Shown: in pieces, positions 16,660 to 25,582 of the stretch | Numbering within the stretch: the stretch's first letter is position 1 | Layout: the number at the start of each line of letters is the position of its first letter | DNA from: Streptomyces abyssomicinicus | GTDB taxonomy: Bacteria > Actinomycetota > Actinomycetes > Streptomycetales > Streptomycetaceae | Direction: 5' to 3' | Length of the DNA stretch: 64,000 nt | Assembly (NCBI RefSeq): GCF_008974245.1 | Contig: NZ_BBZI01000013.1 | Span: forward strand, 62,001-126,000 | Made by a program: the position numbers and the translations under genes | Notes under the pieces: generated by a model | Database searches by the model: none | Told to the model about the DNA's origin: nothing | Seen by the model: only the letters and a program-made list of their open reading frames with translations

Positions 16660-18183
16660 TTACGGCGCGCCCTCCCCCCGTCCCGCGCAGAACGCGACGG
16701 TCAGGTCCTTCACCAGGACCTTGCGCTCGTAGTCGTCCAGCTCGACCAGTCCGCGCAGGGTCAGACGGTTGACGGTGTCCTCGACCGAGTCGACCACCGC
16801 GCTGAGCACCCCGGCGCGCTGCCGGGCGTCCAGGGCGGCGATCCGCCGCCGCTGCATCACGGCGGCCACCTCGGGGGCGTACTCGACGCGGATCGGCCGC
16901 ACCGCGAAGACCTCCAGCCCGACCGCCTTCGCGTCGGCGGCGACCTGGCCGGTCAGCGCCTCCTCCAGGCCGGGTTCCTCCTCGCCCTGCTCGGGTCGCT
17001 CGTCGGCCGGTTCCATCGGCGGGTCCACCGGGATGCGGGCCAGCGCGGCCTCGACGCAGCGGCGCAGGTACTCCTCGTGGTCCTCCACGGCGTGCACGGC
17101 GCGGGCGGTGTCCTTCACCCGCCACACCACCAGGGTCCGCACGCGCAGCGCCACCCCGTTGGGGTCGTTGGCGCACAGCGGCTCACTGCGCCAGTGCCGC
17201 AGGCGGACGTCGACCTTGCGGCGCAGCAGCAGCGGGTTGACCCAGAGCAGCCCGGTGCGGCGGACGGTGCCGCGGTAGCGGCCGAACATGCCGAGCACCC
17301 AGGCGCGGCCGGTGTTGCCGCGGGCCAGACCGCCGAAGCCGAACAGTCCGAGGGCGGCGGAGCCGGCGAAGGCGGCCCACTGGGTGAGTCCGAGGCCGGT
17401 CCCCTGGCCGTCGGGGACGGGCAGGCCGGCCACCTCCAGCGCGACCGGCGGGACGACGCCGGTCCACCAGGTGGTCAGCACGCCGCCCGCGACCCCGACG
17501 GAGCCGGCCAGCGCCCCGAGCGCGCCGGGCAGGGCCCGGCCGGCCCGCTCCTCCAGGGCCGGGTCGATGTCGGCGGCCACCGCGGGGAGCGGGGCGGGGC
17601 GCCGCCGGAACGGGCGCTGCGGACGCTGGGGGCCGATGGTCCCGTTGGTCTCGACGCGGGCAACGGCGGCGGGCCGGGCGCCGGTCGCCGGGTCGTCGCG
17701 GAAGAGCAGGTGGACGGGGATCTCGGTGGTGGCCTCGTTCTGGATCAGCCGGCCCGGCGGCCGGGTCGCCGTCCCGGCGGGCACGGGGGTGGGCATGGGG
17801 GTGGGCATGGGGGTGGGCACGGCGGCGGTCGCGGTCGCGGTCGCCGCGGTGGGCACGGCGGCGGTCGCGGCGGCGGTCGCCGCTGCGGTCGCCGCCGTGC
17901 CCACCACGGCGACCGCCGCTGGGGGCACCGCGGCAGGCGCCGGCGGGGGCGGCGCCGGGGGCACGACCGGGGGCGGCACCGGGGTCGCCGCCGGGGTCGC
18001 CGCCGGGGCCGTCATCAGCGGCGATGGTGCGGGGGACGCCGGGACGGCCGACGGCACGGGACCGTCCTGCGCGCCGAGCCGGACGGAGCCGGTGTCGGCA
18101 CCGGTCCCGGCGTCGGCCCCGGCACGGAGATCGGGGTCGGGGTCGGGTCCCGTGGCCGGGATCTCGTCGGTGGTCGCTGTCAT
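16660..18183 (-). CDS. SPFH/band 7 domain membrane protein with long Pro/Ala N-terminus
   Basis: A 507-residue protein. The first 140 residues are disordered and rich in Ala, Pro and Val, with short repeats (PTPMPTPMPTPVP and runs of ATAA). Two hydrophobic stretches follow (GALAGSVGVAGGVLTTWWTG and WAAFAGSAALGLFGFGGL), then an SPFH domain (GLLWVNPLLLRRKVDVRLRH to about residue 480) ending in a helical part. SPFH (flotillin/prohibitin-like) proteins scaffold membrane microdomains. The start is ATG 18183 with GAGGGG upstream. It lies 39 bases after the NlpC/P60 gene on the same strand, so the two are probably one operon linked to envelope remodelling near the cellulose-synthase-like genes. The partner proteins are unknown. 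Confidence 0.82.
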   Translation of the reverse strand: MTATTDEIPATGPDPDPDLRAGADAGTGADTGSVRLGAQDGPVPSAVPASPAPSPLMTAPAATPAATPVPPPVVPPAPPPPAPAAVPPAAVAVVGTAATAAATAAATAAVPTAATATATAAVPTPMPTPMPTPVPAGTATRPPGRLIQNEATTEIPVHLLFRDDPATGARPAAVARVETNGTIGPQRPQRPFRRRPAPLPAVAADIDPALEERAGRALPGALGALAGSVGVAGGVLTTWWTGVVPPVALEVAGLPVPDGQGTGLGLTQWAAFAGSAALGLFGFGGLARGNTGRAWVLGMFGRYRGTVRRTGLLWVNPLLLRRKVDVRLRHWRSEPLCANDPNGVALRVRTLVVWRVKDTARAVHAVEDHEEYLRRCVEAALARIPVDPPMEPADERPEQGEEEPGLEEALTGQVAADAKAVGLEVFAVRPIRVEYAPEVAAVMQRRRIAALDARQRAGVLSAVVDSVEDTVNRLTLRGLVELDDYERKVLVKDLTVAFCAGRGEGAP

Positions 18184-18222
18184 GCCAGTTGCCCCTCGTG
18201 TCTCGCTTGCGTCTCGTTCGGT

Positions 18223-20325
18223 TCAGGAGAAGAGCCGGCGCCAGGTCTCCGGCCCCGGGTAGCCGTCGGCCGCACCGCCGCGCCAGCCCTGGTCCCGCTG
18301 GAACGCCCGCACCGCCCTGCGGTCGGCGTCGGTCCACTCGGGCCCCGGGCCGACGGCGTAGTGGCGGCCGTACCCCTTGCGCACCAGCTGTCGCCCGAGC
18401 TGGGTGACGTAGGCGTTCTTCGCGCCCGGGCGGAACGCGGCCCGGCCGGGATAGCCGGTGACGCCGTGGGAGGAGGGCGTGCCCGCGGGCGGGATGTCGC
18501 GGCCGCCGCCGGTGACGAGCAGCCGCCAGGTGTGCGGGCCGGGGATGCCGTCGGCCTCCTTGCCCGCCCAGCCCTGGGCGCGCTGGAACGCCCGGGTGGC
18601 CCGGCGGTGGGCGTCGGTCCAGCGGGGCCCGGCCGCCTCCGCGTCGAACCGGGCGCCGCCGCGTGCGGTGAGGAGCCTGCCCAGGCGGGCGACGTGGGAG
18701 TTGCTGGCGCCGGGGCCGAAATGGGCCCGGCCCGGGAAGCCGGCCGCGGCCCGTCCGGGACCCGCGGACGCCGGTTCACCCGCGCCGCCGGGGGCGAGGG
18801 CCCGGTGGCGGTAGGGGACGTAGCGACCGCCGTTCACCGGGTACGGGTAGTCGAGCACCCGGCGCACGGCGTGCGGACGGGTCTGCTCGTAGGCGACGTA
18901 CCGGGTGTGGGTGTAGTCGGTCCAGCCGCCGAAGATCACGACGTGCGAGCCGCTCTGCGGGTCGGAGGGGTTGTGGAAGAGCAGGATGTCGCCGTGCCGG
19001 AGTTCGTCCTTCTCGATCCGCTCGGCGTAGTCGTCCAAATTCCCGGTCCACGCGCTGCTGGGGAGGTCCCACGCCATCGACACGAAGCCGGAGCAGTCCT
19101 GGCGGTAGCCGTCGCTCCAGTTCCGGGCCATGTCGTACGGCACCCCGGCCTCGACCCAGGTCCGCGCCCGCTCGATGATCTCCCCTCGCGACACCGCCCG
19201 CAGCGCACGGCCCTCCCCCGCCCCCTTCTCCGCCCGCGCGGAGGCGGCCCCGCCCCGCCCCGTCTCCGCCCCGCCCCGCCCCGTCTCCGCCCCGGGCCGC
19301 GCCGTCTCCGCCCCGGGCCGCGCCGACTGCCACCGGGGCACGGCCGCCGACGACGGAGCCCCGCCCCGCGCGGCTCCCTCGCGGGCCCCCTTCGCGGCCC
19401 CCGCCTGAGCCTGCCCGCCGGGCGCGGCGAGAGGGGCCTCGCCCTGGGTGCGCCCGCCCCGCGCGGCCTCCCCACGGGCCGTCCCGCCCCCGGCGGGCCC
19501 GCCGTGCTCGCGCTTGCGCACCGGCGCGGACTCCGGGGCCGCCTCTCCGGCGGGCGCCGGCCCGCCTTCGGCAGCCCCACTCCCGGCGGACCCACCCCGC
19601 ACGGGCTGGGCCTCAACCTGCCCGGCGGACGTGGCCCCGGGCCGGGGAGCGTCGCCTCGGCCGGGACCGGTCGGCCCGGACGACGGCTCGGGCGCTCCCC
19701 GCGCCGGTCCGCCCCGCGCGGCCTCCCCACGGGCCGTCCCGCCCCCGGCGGGCCCGCCGTGCTCGCGCTTGCGCACCGGCGCGGACTCCGGGGCCGTCTC
19801 TCCGGCGGACCCACCCGGCTCGGCCTGAGCCTGCCCGGCGGGCGCGGTCCCCGGCCGGGCGGCGTCACCCCGAGCGGAACCGGTCGGCCCGGACGGCTGC
19901 TCGGGCACTCCCCGCGCCGGTCCGTCCTGCGCGGCCTGCTCGGAGCCCGCCCCGCCCCCGGCGGGCCCGCCGTGCTCGCGCTCCCGCACCGGCCCGGGCT
20001 GCTCGGACGACCCTCCGCCTTCGGTAGACCCACCCCGCGCGGGCTCGGTCGCGGTGTCCCCGTCCGAGGACGCGCCGACCTGCGCCGCTTCCGCCCGCGC
20101 CGCGAGCGCGGACGCCTCCGGAGCGGGCGCGGCGACGGCCACCGCGGCGGCCGGGGCCGCGGTCATCGCCGTGGCGGCGGCCGCCGTGACCGTGACGACA
20201 CGGGCCCCGGCGGGATGCCGCACGGAACCCGCCGCCCCGCCCGGCATCGCCCGCCGCCAGTGGGCGCACCCGGCGCAGTCGCACGCTCCGGCGGGGTCGA
20301 ACTCCTCGAAGGCCGGCTCCGTCAT
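18223..20325 (-). CDS. NlpC/P60 peptidoglycan hydrolase with two peptidoglycan-binding domains
   Basis: A 700-residue wall enzyme. The N-terminus has a CDCAGCAHW cysteine cluster and a hydrophobic Ala/Val segment (TVTAAAATAMTAAPAAAVAV), suggesting membrane anchoring or export. About residues 85-380 are a low-complexity Gly/Ala/Pro/Glu linker with near-identical repeats built around VRKREHGGPAGGG. A NlpC/P60-like amidase follows, with catalytic Cys in YRQDCSGFVSMAW and His in SGSHVVIFGGW. Two PG-binding repeats come last (RRATRAFQRAQGWAG and RRAVRAFQRDQGWRG, each ending PGP.TWRLL). ATG 20325 has TGAGG upstream. Likely role: cutting stem peptides at sites of wall opening, plausibly for glucan export with the nearby cslA system. 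Confidence 0.85.
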   Translation of the reverse strand: MTEPAFEEFDPAGACDCAGCAHWRRAMPGGAAGSVRHPAGARVVTVTAAAATAMTAAPAAAVAVAAPAPEASALAARAEAAQVGASSDGDTATEPARGGSTEGGGSSEQPGPVREREHGGPAGGGAGSEQAAQDGPARGVPEQPSGPTGSARGDAARPGTAPAGQAQAEPGGSAGETAPESAPVRKREHGGPAGGGTARGEAARGGPARGAPEPSSGPTGPGRGDAPRPGATSAGQVEAQPVRGGSAGSGAAEGGPAPAGEAAPESAPVRKREHGGPAGGGTARGEAARGGRTQGEAPLAAPGGQAQAGAAKGAREGAARGGAPSSAAVPRWQSARPGAETARPGAETGRGGAETGRGGAASARAEKGAGEGRALRAVSRGEIIERARTWVEAGVPYDMARNWSDGYRQDCSGFVSMAWDLPSSAWTGNLDDYAERIEKDELRHGDILLFHNPSDPQSGSHVVIFGGWTDYTHTRYVAYEQTRPHAVRRVLDYPYPVNGGRYVPYRHRALAPGGAGEPASAGPGRAAAGFPGRAHFGPGASNSHVARLGRLLTARGGARFDAEAAGPRWTDAHRRATRAFQRAQGWAGKEADGIPGPHTWRLLVTGGGRDIPPAGTPSSHGVTGYPGRAAFRPGAKNAYVTQLGRQLVRKGYGRHYAVGPGPEWTDADRRAVRAFQRDQGWRGGAADGYPGPETWRRLFS
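19454..19808. repeat. Two direct copies of a 100-base repeat inside the NlpC/P60 linker
   Basis: Positions 19454-19553 and 19709-19808 match with a single mismatch in 100 bases (offset 255). The DNA encodes the VRKREHGGPAGGGTARGEAARGG unit of the linker. A third diverged unit (REREHGGPAGGG) lies near 19960-19990. Near-identity at the DNA level suggests recent duplication or gene conversion, and the copy number may vary between strains. Confidence 0.85.
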
Positions 20326-20522
20326 GCGATCTGCCTCACATTTCGTAGGGAAATGTCCGCGCTTCTGCACGTTCGCCAGTCTCGCAACCCCGCGCCCGTG
20401 CCGCATGTTGACGGTCCGAATGATGTACGTGGCCACTCCACGGGACGAACGGGGGGCGAAAGGGGCAGGTGAGGTGGTCGGGAGCACCCCGCCACGTGGG
20501 GTAGAGTTTTCTCTGTCAGCAG

Positions 20523-20596
20523 GCGCCGCTAGCTCAGTTGGTTAGAGCAGCTGACTCTTAATCAGCGGGTCCGGGGTTCGAGTCCCTGGCGGCGCA
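20523..20596 (+). tRNA. tRNA-Lys (anticodon CTT), copy 3
   Basis: A 74-base tRNA identical to copies 1 and 2. A TAGAGT -10-like box lies about 20 bases upstream. It is followed by a classical terminator and then the cslA upstream region. Confidence 0.96.
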
Positions 20597-20601
20597 CGAC
20601 G

Positions 20602-20628
20602 AGGCCCTCGCGCAAGCGAGGGCCTTTT
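20602..20628 (+). terminator. Rho-independent terminator of tRNA-Lys copy 3
   Basis: A 10-base stem (AGGCCCTCGC and complement) with a GCAA loop is followed by TTTT, a standard intrinsic terminator placed five bases after the tRNA. Confidence 0.9.
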
Positions 20629-20966
20629 GCTGTGCCCGCACGGTGGGAGCGCGGCAGCACCGGGGGGCGCACACGTGTCCCAGTTGCCCCAACCTCACCC
20701 CCGGCCGCCCCATTGGGCTCGTATGACCTGTTACGACCGCGTTGCGCATCTTGCGATCATGCTCAAACCCGTAGAACCCTGGACACAAGTGGCCGCGTCG
20801 ACGCGGCCGTTGGGCATGCGCGGCGCACGGTTGCCGCCGCGGCGGGGGTGGGGCCCCGCACCGATACGGACGCTGGGGGGCGTCGTGGAGCAGCCGGCCA
20901 GGGGGGACGAGACGTAACGGGACACGCGCCGCGGCACCGCCACGGGGCGTGCGGGGGGATGACTTC
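20629..20966 (+). other. Upstream region of cslA
   Basis: This 338-base stretch between the tRNA terminator and cslA has no credible gene. It should carry the cslA-glxA promoter. A relatively AT-rich part lies at about 20720-20790 (TTGCGATCATGCTCAAACCC then TAGAAC), which could be a promoter but does not match a consensus closely. The remaining 180 bases would be an untranslated leader. Confidence 0.35.
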
Positions 20967-23579
20967 ATGACGTCGACGCCGACAGGCGCCGCGCAGGACT
21001 TCGGCGCGTCCACGACCACACCGCCGCGCAGAGCGCCGGTGGCCGCACCGCAGCAGAGGTCGGCGGGCGGCCACACGCCGGCGACCGGCACGACCACCAC
21101 CACCGGCGTCTTCCGCAGGCTGCGGCGGACCCTGCCGGCCTACGACTACGAGCACTACAGCCGGCTCGCCGGACCGCTCACCCGCCCGGATCCGGAGAAG
21201 CCGTACACGGTCCGCTACCGGTCCCTCCTCTCGCAGGAGCCGCACCGGATCCGCGTCGCGCTGATGCTGCTCGCGGCACCGCTGCTGTCCCTGGGCCTGC
21301 TGGCCTGGCTGCTGCAGCCGTCGCACTGGACGAAACGGGACTACCCGACGTACGACTTCCTGCCGGCGCTGGACGTCGTGATGCTGGTGTCGATCGGCCT
21401 GATCGAGCTGTTCCGCTGCGCCAACGTGCTCTCCAACGCGCACGCCACCCTGGTCGCCCGGGACCCGGTTCCGGTGGTTCCGCAGGCGGGGACGCGGGTC
21501 GCGTTCCTCACCTCCTTCGTGCCGGGCAAGGAGCCGCTGGCGATGGTCACGAAGACCCTGGAGGCGGCGGTGCGGATCCGCCACCGGGGCGTGATGCACG
21601 TCTGGCTGCTCGACGAGGGCGACGATCCGGAGGTCAAGGAGGTGTGCGCCCGGCTCGGCGTGCGCCACTTCTCCCGCAAGGGCGTCGAGCGGTGGAACCG
21701 GGCGAAGGGGCCGCATCGTGCGAAGACCAAGCACGGCAACTACAACGCCTGGCTGGACGCGCACGGCGACGCATACGACTTCTTCGCCTCCGTCGACACC
21801 GACCACGTGCCGCTGCCGAACTACCTGGAGCGGATGCTCGGCTTCTTCCGTGACCCGGACGTCGGCTTCGTCATCGGCCCGCAGGTGTACGGCAACTACG
21901 ACACCTTCGTCACCAAGGCCGCCGAGTCGCAGCAGTTCCTGTTCCACGCGCTGATCCAGCGCGCCGGGAACCGGTACGGCGCGCCCATGTTCGTCGGCAC
22001 CTCCAACGCGGTGCGGATCTCCGCGCTGCGGCAGATCGGCGGGCTGTACGACTCGATCACCGAGGACATGGCGACCGGCTTCGAGATCCACCGCCACCGC
22101 AACCCGGCCACCGGGCGCAAATGGCGGTCGGTCTACACCCCGGACGTGCTGGCGGTCGGCGAGGGGCCGAACTCCTGGACCGACTTCTTCACCCAGCAGC
22201 TGCGCTGGTCGCGGGGCACGTACGAGACGATCCTCACGCAGTACTGGAAGGGCTTCTGGTCGATGCCGCCGGGCAAGCTCTTCAACTACACGATGATGAT
22301 CATCTTCTATCCGATCTCCGCCCTGAACTGGATCCTGGCGGCGCTGAGCTGCGCGCTCTTCATGGGGCTGGGCGCGTCGGGCGTCGACATCGACCCGGTG
22401 GTCTGGCTGATGCTGTACGGGAACGCCTCCGCGCTGCAGATCGGGCTGTACGTGTGGAACCGGCGGCACAACGTCTCGCCGCACGAGCCGGAGGGTTCGG
22501 GCGGCGTCGCCGGCATGGTGATGTCGGCGTTGTCGGCGCCGGTGTACGCGCGGTCGATGCTGGACTCGGTCCTGCGGCGCAGGAGCCGGTTCGTGGTGAC
22601 GCCGAAGGGTGACTCGGCGAGCCCGGACACGCTGTTCGGGACGTTCCGGATCCACCTGTTCTTCATCGCGGTCTTCGGCGGCGCGATCGGTGTGGGCTTC
22701 CGGCAGGGGCACGCGCACCCGGCGATGGTGGTCTGGGCCTCCCTGGCACTGCTGATCACGGCACTGCCGATCGTGATGTGGCGCCTCACCCTCCGCGCGG
22801 AGCGCCGCCGCCGGAGCACGCCCGGCGCGGCCGCGGCTCCGGTGGCGGTGCCCGCCGCCATCGCCGCCCGCGTGACCCCGCCGCACGGGACGCCCACCTG
22901 GTCGGCCGCCCGCCCGCCGATCGCCGCGGGGGCCCACGCCCGCCCGATGCCGCTCCAGGTCCCGGCCGCCGTGGGGGCGGCGGCCGCGGGGGCGGCCCCG
23001 TCGATGCCGTCCCAGGTGTCCGCGCCGCCGGTCGCGGCGGCCGCGCCCGGTCGCGTGCCGGGGGCGGAGAGCGGACCCGTGCCGGAGACGGGCGACGGGC
23101 CCGGGGCCGGGCCCGGGGCGGATCCGGAGGGGCCGGGTGCCCGGCGTCCGGCGCGCCGTCCCAGCTGGGCGGCCGCCCCGCGCGACACGCCGACGCTCAC
23201 GCTGCCCCGTGGCTCCGGCCCGCAGGACGCGCCCCCCGCCGCGTTCGCGCCCGCCGAACCGGCCGACGCCGGGCCCGGGCCCGCACGCGGGTCCGCGGCC
23301 GCGTCCACCGACGCGGCGCCCACCGCTGCCGCCGCCACGGAAAGTGCCGACGCCTCCGCGTCCACCGGGCCCGCCGACGCGGTGCCCGTCGACGTCAGGT
23401 CCGCCACCGGCACCACGCGGACCCGCGGCCCGGCCGACGCGCCGCCCGCCGCCACCGCGCCCCCGCGCGAGCCGGCCGACGCGCCGCCCGCGGAGGACGG
23501 GCGCGCCACCGGCGGCCCGGCCCGCGGGGAAGCGGCAGGGACGCGGCGTGCGGCGGACGAGGAGGGACCGCGGCGATGA
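20967..23579 (+). CDS. cslA: Cellulose synthase-like GT2 glycosyltransferase CslA
   Basis: A membrane beta-glucan synthase of 870 residues needed at hyphal tips in Streptomyces. Two N-terminal membrane helices (VALMLLAAPLLSLGLLAWLL, LDVVMLVSIGLIELF) precede the GT2 domain. Catalytic marks are ASVDTDHVPLPN (DxD), SITEDMATG (TED) and QQLRWSRG (QxxRW). Four or more C-terminal helices follow. After about residue 610 there is a tail of some 260 residues rich in Ala, Pro, Gly and Glu. ATG 20967 is preceded by GGGGGG at good spacing; a GTG at 20949 is possible. Its TGA overlaps the glxA start (ATGA), and both proteins are reported to work together in making a cellulose-like polymer. Confidence 0.95.
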   Translation: MTSTPTGAAQDFGASTTTPPRRAPVAAPQQRSAGGHTPATGTTTTTGVFRRLRRTLPAYDYEHYSRLAGPLTRPDPEKPYTVRYRSLLSQEPHRIRVALMLLAAPLLSLGLLAWLLQPSHWTKRDYPTYDFLPALDVVMLVSIGLIELFRCANVLSNAHATLVARDPVPVVPQAGTRVAFLTSFVPGKEPLAMVTKTLEAAVRIRHRGVMHVWLLDEGDDPEVKEVCARLGVRHFSRKGVERWNRAKGPHRAKTKHGNYNAWLDAHGDAYDFFASVDTDHVPLPNYLERMLGFFRDPDVGFVIGPQVYGNYDTFVTKAAESQQFLFHALIQRAGNRYGAPMFVGTSNAVRISALRQIGGLYDSITEDMATGFEIHRHRNPATGRKWRSVYTPDVLAVGEGPNSWTDFFTQQLRWSRGTYETILTQYWKGFWSMPPGKLFNYTMMIIFYPISALNWILAALSCALFMGLGASGVDIDPVVWLMLYGNASALQIGLYVWNRRHNVSPHEPEGSGGVAGMVMSALSAPVYARSMLDSVLRRRSRFVVTPKGDSASPDTLFGTFRIHLFFIAVFGGAIGVGFRQGHAHPAMVVWASLALLITALPIVMWRLTLRAERRRRSTPGAAAAPVAVPAAIAARVTPPHGTPTWSAARPPIAAGAHARPMPLQVPAAVGAAAAGAAPSMPSQVSAPPVAAAAPGRVPGAESGPVPETGDGPGAGPGADPEGPGARRPARRPSWAAAPRDTPTLTLPRGSGPQDAPPAAFAPAEPADAGPGPARGSAAASTDAAPTAAAATESADASASTGPADAVPVDVRSATGTTRTRGPADAPPAATAPPREPADAPPAEDGRATGGPARGEAAGTRRAADEEGPRR

Positions 23580-25522
23580 CGCCGAACCGGCCCAGCCCCT
23601 CGCGGCGCAGGGTGCGCCGCATCGCCGTCACGACCGCCGTGGTGCTGGCCCTGGCCGGCGCCAACGGCCCCTGGCTGTACCGCTTCGGGTCCGAGAAGTA
23701 CCACGCCTACGCGATCGACCGGCCCGCGTACAAGGCGGAGAACGGCCGCTGGGAGATCGTCGAGTTCCCGGAGGGGTACCGCCAGAACACCATCCACGCC
23801 GCCCTGCTGCGCACCGGCAAGGTGCTGCTGGTCGCCGGCTCGGGCAACGACCAGAAGAACTTCGACGCCAAGCGGTTCGACACCCGGGTGTGGGACCCGG
23901 TGAAGGGCACGGTCAAGAAGGTCCCCACCCCGAGCGACCTCTTCTGCACCGGTCACACCCAGCTCGCCGACGGCAACCTGCTCATCGCGGGCGGCACCCA
24001 GCGCTACGAGAAGCTGAAGGGCGACGTCACCAAGGCCGGCGGGCTGATGGTGGTGCACAACGAGAACCCCGACAAGCCGATGACCATCGAGGCGGGCACC
24101 CGCTTCACCGGCAAGGAGAACGGCAAGACCTTCGTCGCCCAGGACTCGGTCCTGGTCCCGCGCGCGAAGAAGCGGTTCGACCGCGATACCGGCAGGTTCC
24201 TCGGCAACGACGCCGGCCTCGGCCGCGTGTACGTCGAGGCGGAGCGGCGCGGCGCCCGCCACGAGACCGGGGCCGAGGACAACTACCGCGTCCAGGGCCT
24301 GAAGGGTGCCGACGCCCGCAACACGTACGGCATCGCCCAGAAGCTGGCCCTGGACAAGAAGGACTTCCAGGGGATCCGCGAGGCCTACGAGTTCGACCCG
24401 GTCGCCGAGCGGTACATCAAGGTCGATCCGATGCGCGAGGCCCGCTGGTACCCGACGCTCACCACGCTCTCCGACGGGAAGGTCCTCTCCGTCTCGGGCC
24501 TGGACGAGGTCGGGCAGCTGGTGCCCGGCAAGAACGAGGTGTACGACCCGGAGACCAGGAAGTGGACGTACACCGAGAAGGAGCGTCAGTTCCCCACCTA
24601 TCCGGCGCTGTTCCTGATGCGGAACGGCAAGCTGTTCTACTCCGGCTCCAACGCCGGCTACGGCCCCGCGGACGTGGGCCGCGACCCCGGCGTGTGGGAC
24701 GTGCGGACCAACACGTTCACCAAGATCCCCGGCATGCGGGACGCGGACCAGCTGGAGACCTCCGGCACCGTGCTGCTGCCGCCAGCGCAGGACGAGAAGT
24801 ACCTGGTGATCGGCGGCGGCGGGGTCGGCGAGTCGCGCGCGTCGACGGAGCGGACCCGGCTGGTCGACCTCAGCTCCGGCAAGCCGCGCTTCACCGACGG
24901 CCCGTCGCTCGGCCGCGGCACCCGCTACCCGCAGTCCTCGATCCTGCCGGACGACACGGTGCTGGTGTCCGGCGGTTCGGAGGACTACCGGGGGCGGTCG
25001 GGCTCCGACATCCTGGAGGCCCGGCTGTACGACCCGGACGCGAACGCCTTCCGCCGGGTCGCCGACCCGCTGGTGGGCCGGAACTATCACTCGGGATCGA
25101 TCCTGCTGCCGGACGGGCGGGTGATGTTCTTCGGGTCCGACCCTCTCTTCGCGGACCGGGCCGACTCCAGGCCGGGCGTCTTCGAGCAGCGCGTGGAGAT
25201 CTACACGCCGCCCTACCTCTACCGGGGCGAGCAGCCGGTGGTGAAGGACGGTCCGGACACCGTGCGCCGCGGCGGGTCGGCCACGTTCCGCTCCCCGGAC
25301 GCCGGCCGCCTGGCGACGGCGCGGCTCATCCGCCCGAGCGCCTCCACGCACGTCACGGACGTGGACCAGCGGTCGATCGCCCTGGAGATGGAGCGGACGG
25401 CCGACGGGGTGACGGTGACCGTGCCCGGGAACCGGAACCTGGTGCAGCCGGGCTGGTACATGCTCTTCTTCACCGACCGGGACGGGGTGCCCTCGACGGC
25501 ACGGTGGGTGAAGGTGCCCTGA
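23576..25522 (+). CDS. glxA: Mononuclear copper radical oxidase GlxA (galactose oxidase-like)
   Basis: A 648-residue extracytoplasmic copper radical oxidase. A basic N-terminus with one hydrophobic segment (AVTTAVVLALAGANGPWLYR) serves as signal anchor. The kelch-type propeller carries the galactose-oxidase cofactor positions. The crosslinking Cys is in DLFCTGHTQLADG, and the Tyr partner is in ARWYPTLTTLSDG. The axial Tyr-His pair is NYHSGSILLPDG, and the last copper His is in STHVTDVDQRS of the C-terminal domain. It modifies the glucan made by CslA and is required for its deposition and for normal development in S. lividans. Translation is coupled to cslA by ATGA overlap. A bidirectional terminator follows. 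Confidence 0.95.
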   Translation: MTPNRPSPSRRRVRRIAVTTAVVLALAGANGPWLYRFGSEKYHAYAIDRPAYKAENGRWEIVEFPEGYRQNTIHAALLRTGKVLLVAGSGNDQKNFDAKRFDTRVWDPVKGTVKKVPTPSDLFCTGHTQLADGNLLIAGGTQRYEKLKGDVTKAGGLMVVHNENPDKPMTIEAGTRFTGKENGKTFVAQDSVLVPRAKKRFDRDTGRFLGNDAGLGRVYVEAERRGARHETGAEDNYRVQGLKGADARNTYGIAQKLALDKKDFQGIREAYEFDPVAERYIKVDPMREARWYPTLTTLSDGKVLSVSGLDEVGQLVPGKNEVYDPETRKWTYTEKERQFPTYPALFLMRNGKLFYSGSNAGYGPADVGRDPGVWDVRTNTFTKIPGMRDADQLETSGTVLLPPAQDEKYLVIGGGGVGESRASTERTRLVDLSSGKPRFTDGPSLGRGTRYPQSSILPDDTVLVSGGSEDYRGRSGSDILEARLYDPDANAFRRVADPLVGRNYHSGSILLPDGRVMFFGSDPLFADRADSRPGVFEQRVEIYTPPYLYRGEQPVVKDGPDTVRRGGSATFRSPDAGRLATARLIRPSASTHVTDVDQRSIALEMERTADGVTVTVPGNRNLVQPGWYMLFFTDRDGVPSTARWVKVP

Positions 25523-25537
25523 GCGCCGCGGACGGAC

Positions 25538-25566
25538 GGGGCGGTCCCGCACTGCGGGGCCGCCCC
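25538..25566. terminator. Bidirectional terminator between glxA and cslZ
   Basis: A GGGGCGG-T-CCCGC / GCGGG-G-CCGCCCC stem with a three-base loop lies between two convergent stops 60 bases apart. One G-U pair is present, and flanking GACGG/CCGTC can extend the stem. Confidence 0.8.
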
Positions 25567-25582
25567 TTCGCCGTCCGTGCCG

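Noticed and set aside
16396..20472. Plus-strand frame of 1358 codons
   Set aside because: It is antisense to SPFH and NlpC/P60 genes, both of which have clear domains. It is an artefact of high GC.
8722..20596. tRNA-Lys genes as attachment sites of an integrated element
   Set aside because: There is no integrase, excisionase or plasmid gene nearby, all three tRNAs are full length, and genes between have normal composition.
22307..25552. Minus-strand frame of 1081 codons
   Set aside because: It is antisense to cslA and glxA, whose motifs are complete.
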